NCBI RefSeq assembly: GCF_021018895.1
Contig: NC_079377.1
Span: 15,423,501 to 15,487,500, forward strand
Direction of reading: 5' to 3'
DNA: 64,000 nucleotides
Origin: Seriola aureovittata
Lineage: Eukaryota > Chordata > Actinopteri > Carangiformes > Carangidae
This document shows, piece after piece, positions 63,923 through 64,000 of the stretch. The notes under the pieces are model-generated. The model was not told the DNA's origin. It saw nothing but the letters and a program-made list of their open reading frames with translations, and made no database searches. Each line of letters starts with the position of its first letter. Position 1 is the stretch's first letter. Both the position numbers and the translations under genes were made by a program.

Positions 63923-64000
63923 CTGCAGGAGAAAGAAAAGAAAGGGCTTTTTGATAAATAGATACATAGGTTCATACATATTAAATATATTACTGATTTA

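Overview
The window reads as nuclear DNA of a ray-finned (probably percomorph) fish. Genes are split by short GT-AG introns. There are many long dinucleotide microsatellites, a degraded Tc1-like transposon, and several interspersed repeats of types common in teleost genomes. Only two protein-coding genes can be supported, both on the minus strand: dkk1 (complete, 4 exons) and prkg1 (the last 14 coding exons; its 5' end lies beyond the right edge). DKK1 and PRKG1 are also neighbours in tetrapods, so this is an ancient vertebrate linkage. I cannot tell from sequence alone which teleost paralogue (a or b) this is.

Layout: 1-32,030 has no recognisable exon. It is a long non-coding stretch downstream of dkk1, with microsatellites, repeat fragments and a few motif clusters that could be enhancers (SRF/AP-1/TEAD motifs near 4.2-4.4 kb, a homeodomain-core cluster near 19.2-19.4 kb, a GC-richer block near 9.4-10.1 kb). 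32,050-34,020 is dkk1 with TATA box, 5'UTR, four coding exons and a putative polyadenylation signal. The predicted 243-aa product is a secreted Wnt antagonist with two ten-cysteine domains. 34,020-38,240 is the space between the genes and is upstream of dkk1. It holds proximal TCF/LEF-type motifs and, about 1.7 kb from the promoter, three CTTTGAT motifs exactly 10 bp apart. 38,240-63,922 is the 3' part of prkg1: the kinase domain and C-tail are packed into 3.5 kb (38.7-42.1 kb), while the exons for the second cyclic-nucleotide-binding domain and linker are spread over 17 kb of repeat-bearing introns.

Functionally, Dkk1 binds LRP5/6 outside the cell and blocks canonical Wnt signalling. The TCF/LEF motifs fit the known negative-feedback control of dkk1 by beta-catenin. 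prkg1 encodes cGMP-dependent protein kinase I, an effector of NO/natriuretic-peptide-cGMP signalling. No shared pathway needs to be assumed; the shared locus may reflect regulatory elements in or around prkg1 that serve dkk1.

No novel multi-gene system was found. The observations most worth checking are the three helically phased TCF/LEF motifs upstream of dkk1, a 79-bp exon-like segment with good splice sites inside a prkg1 intron whose length would break the frame, and a pentanucleotide repeat that has become the polypyrimidine tract of a prkg1 exon.
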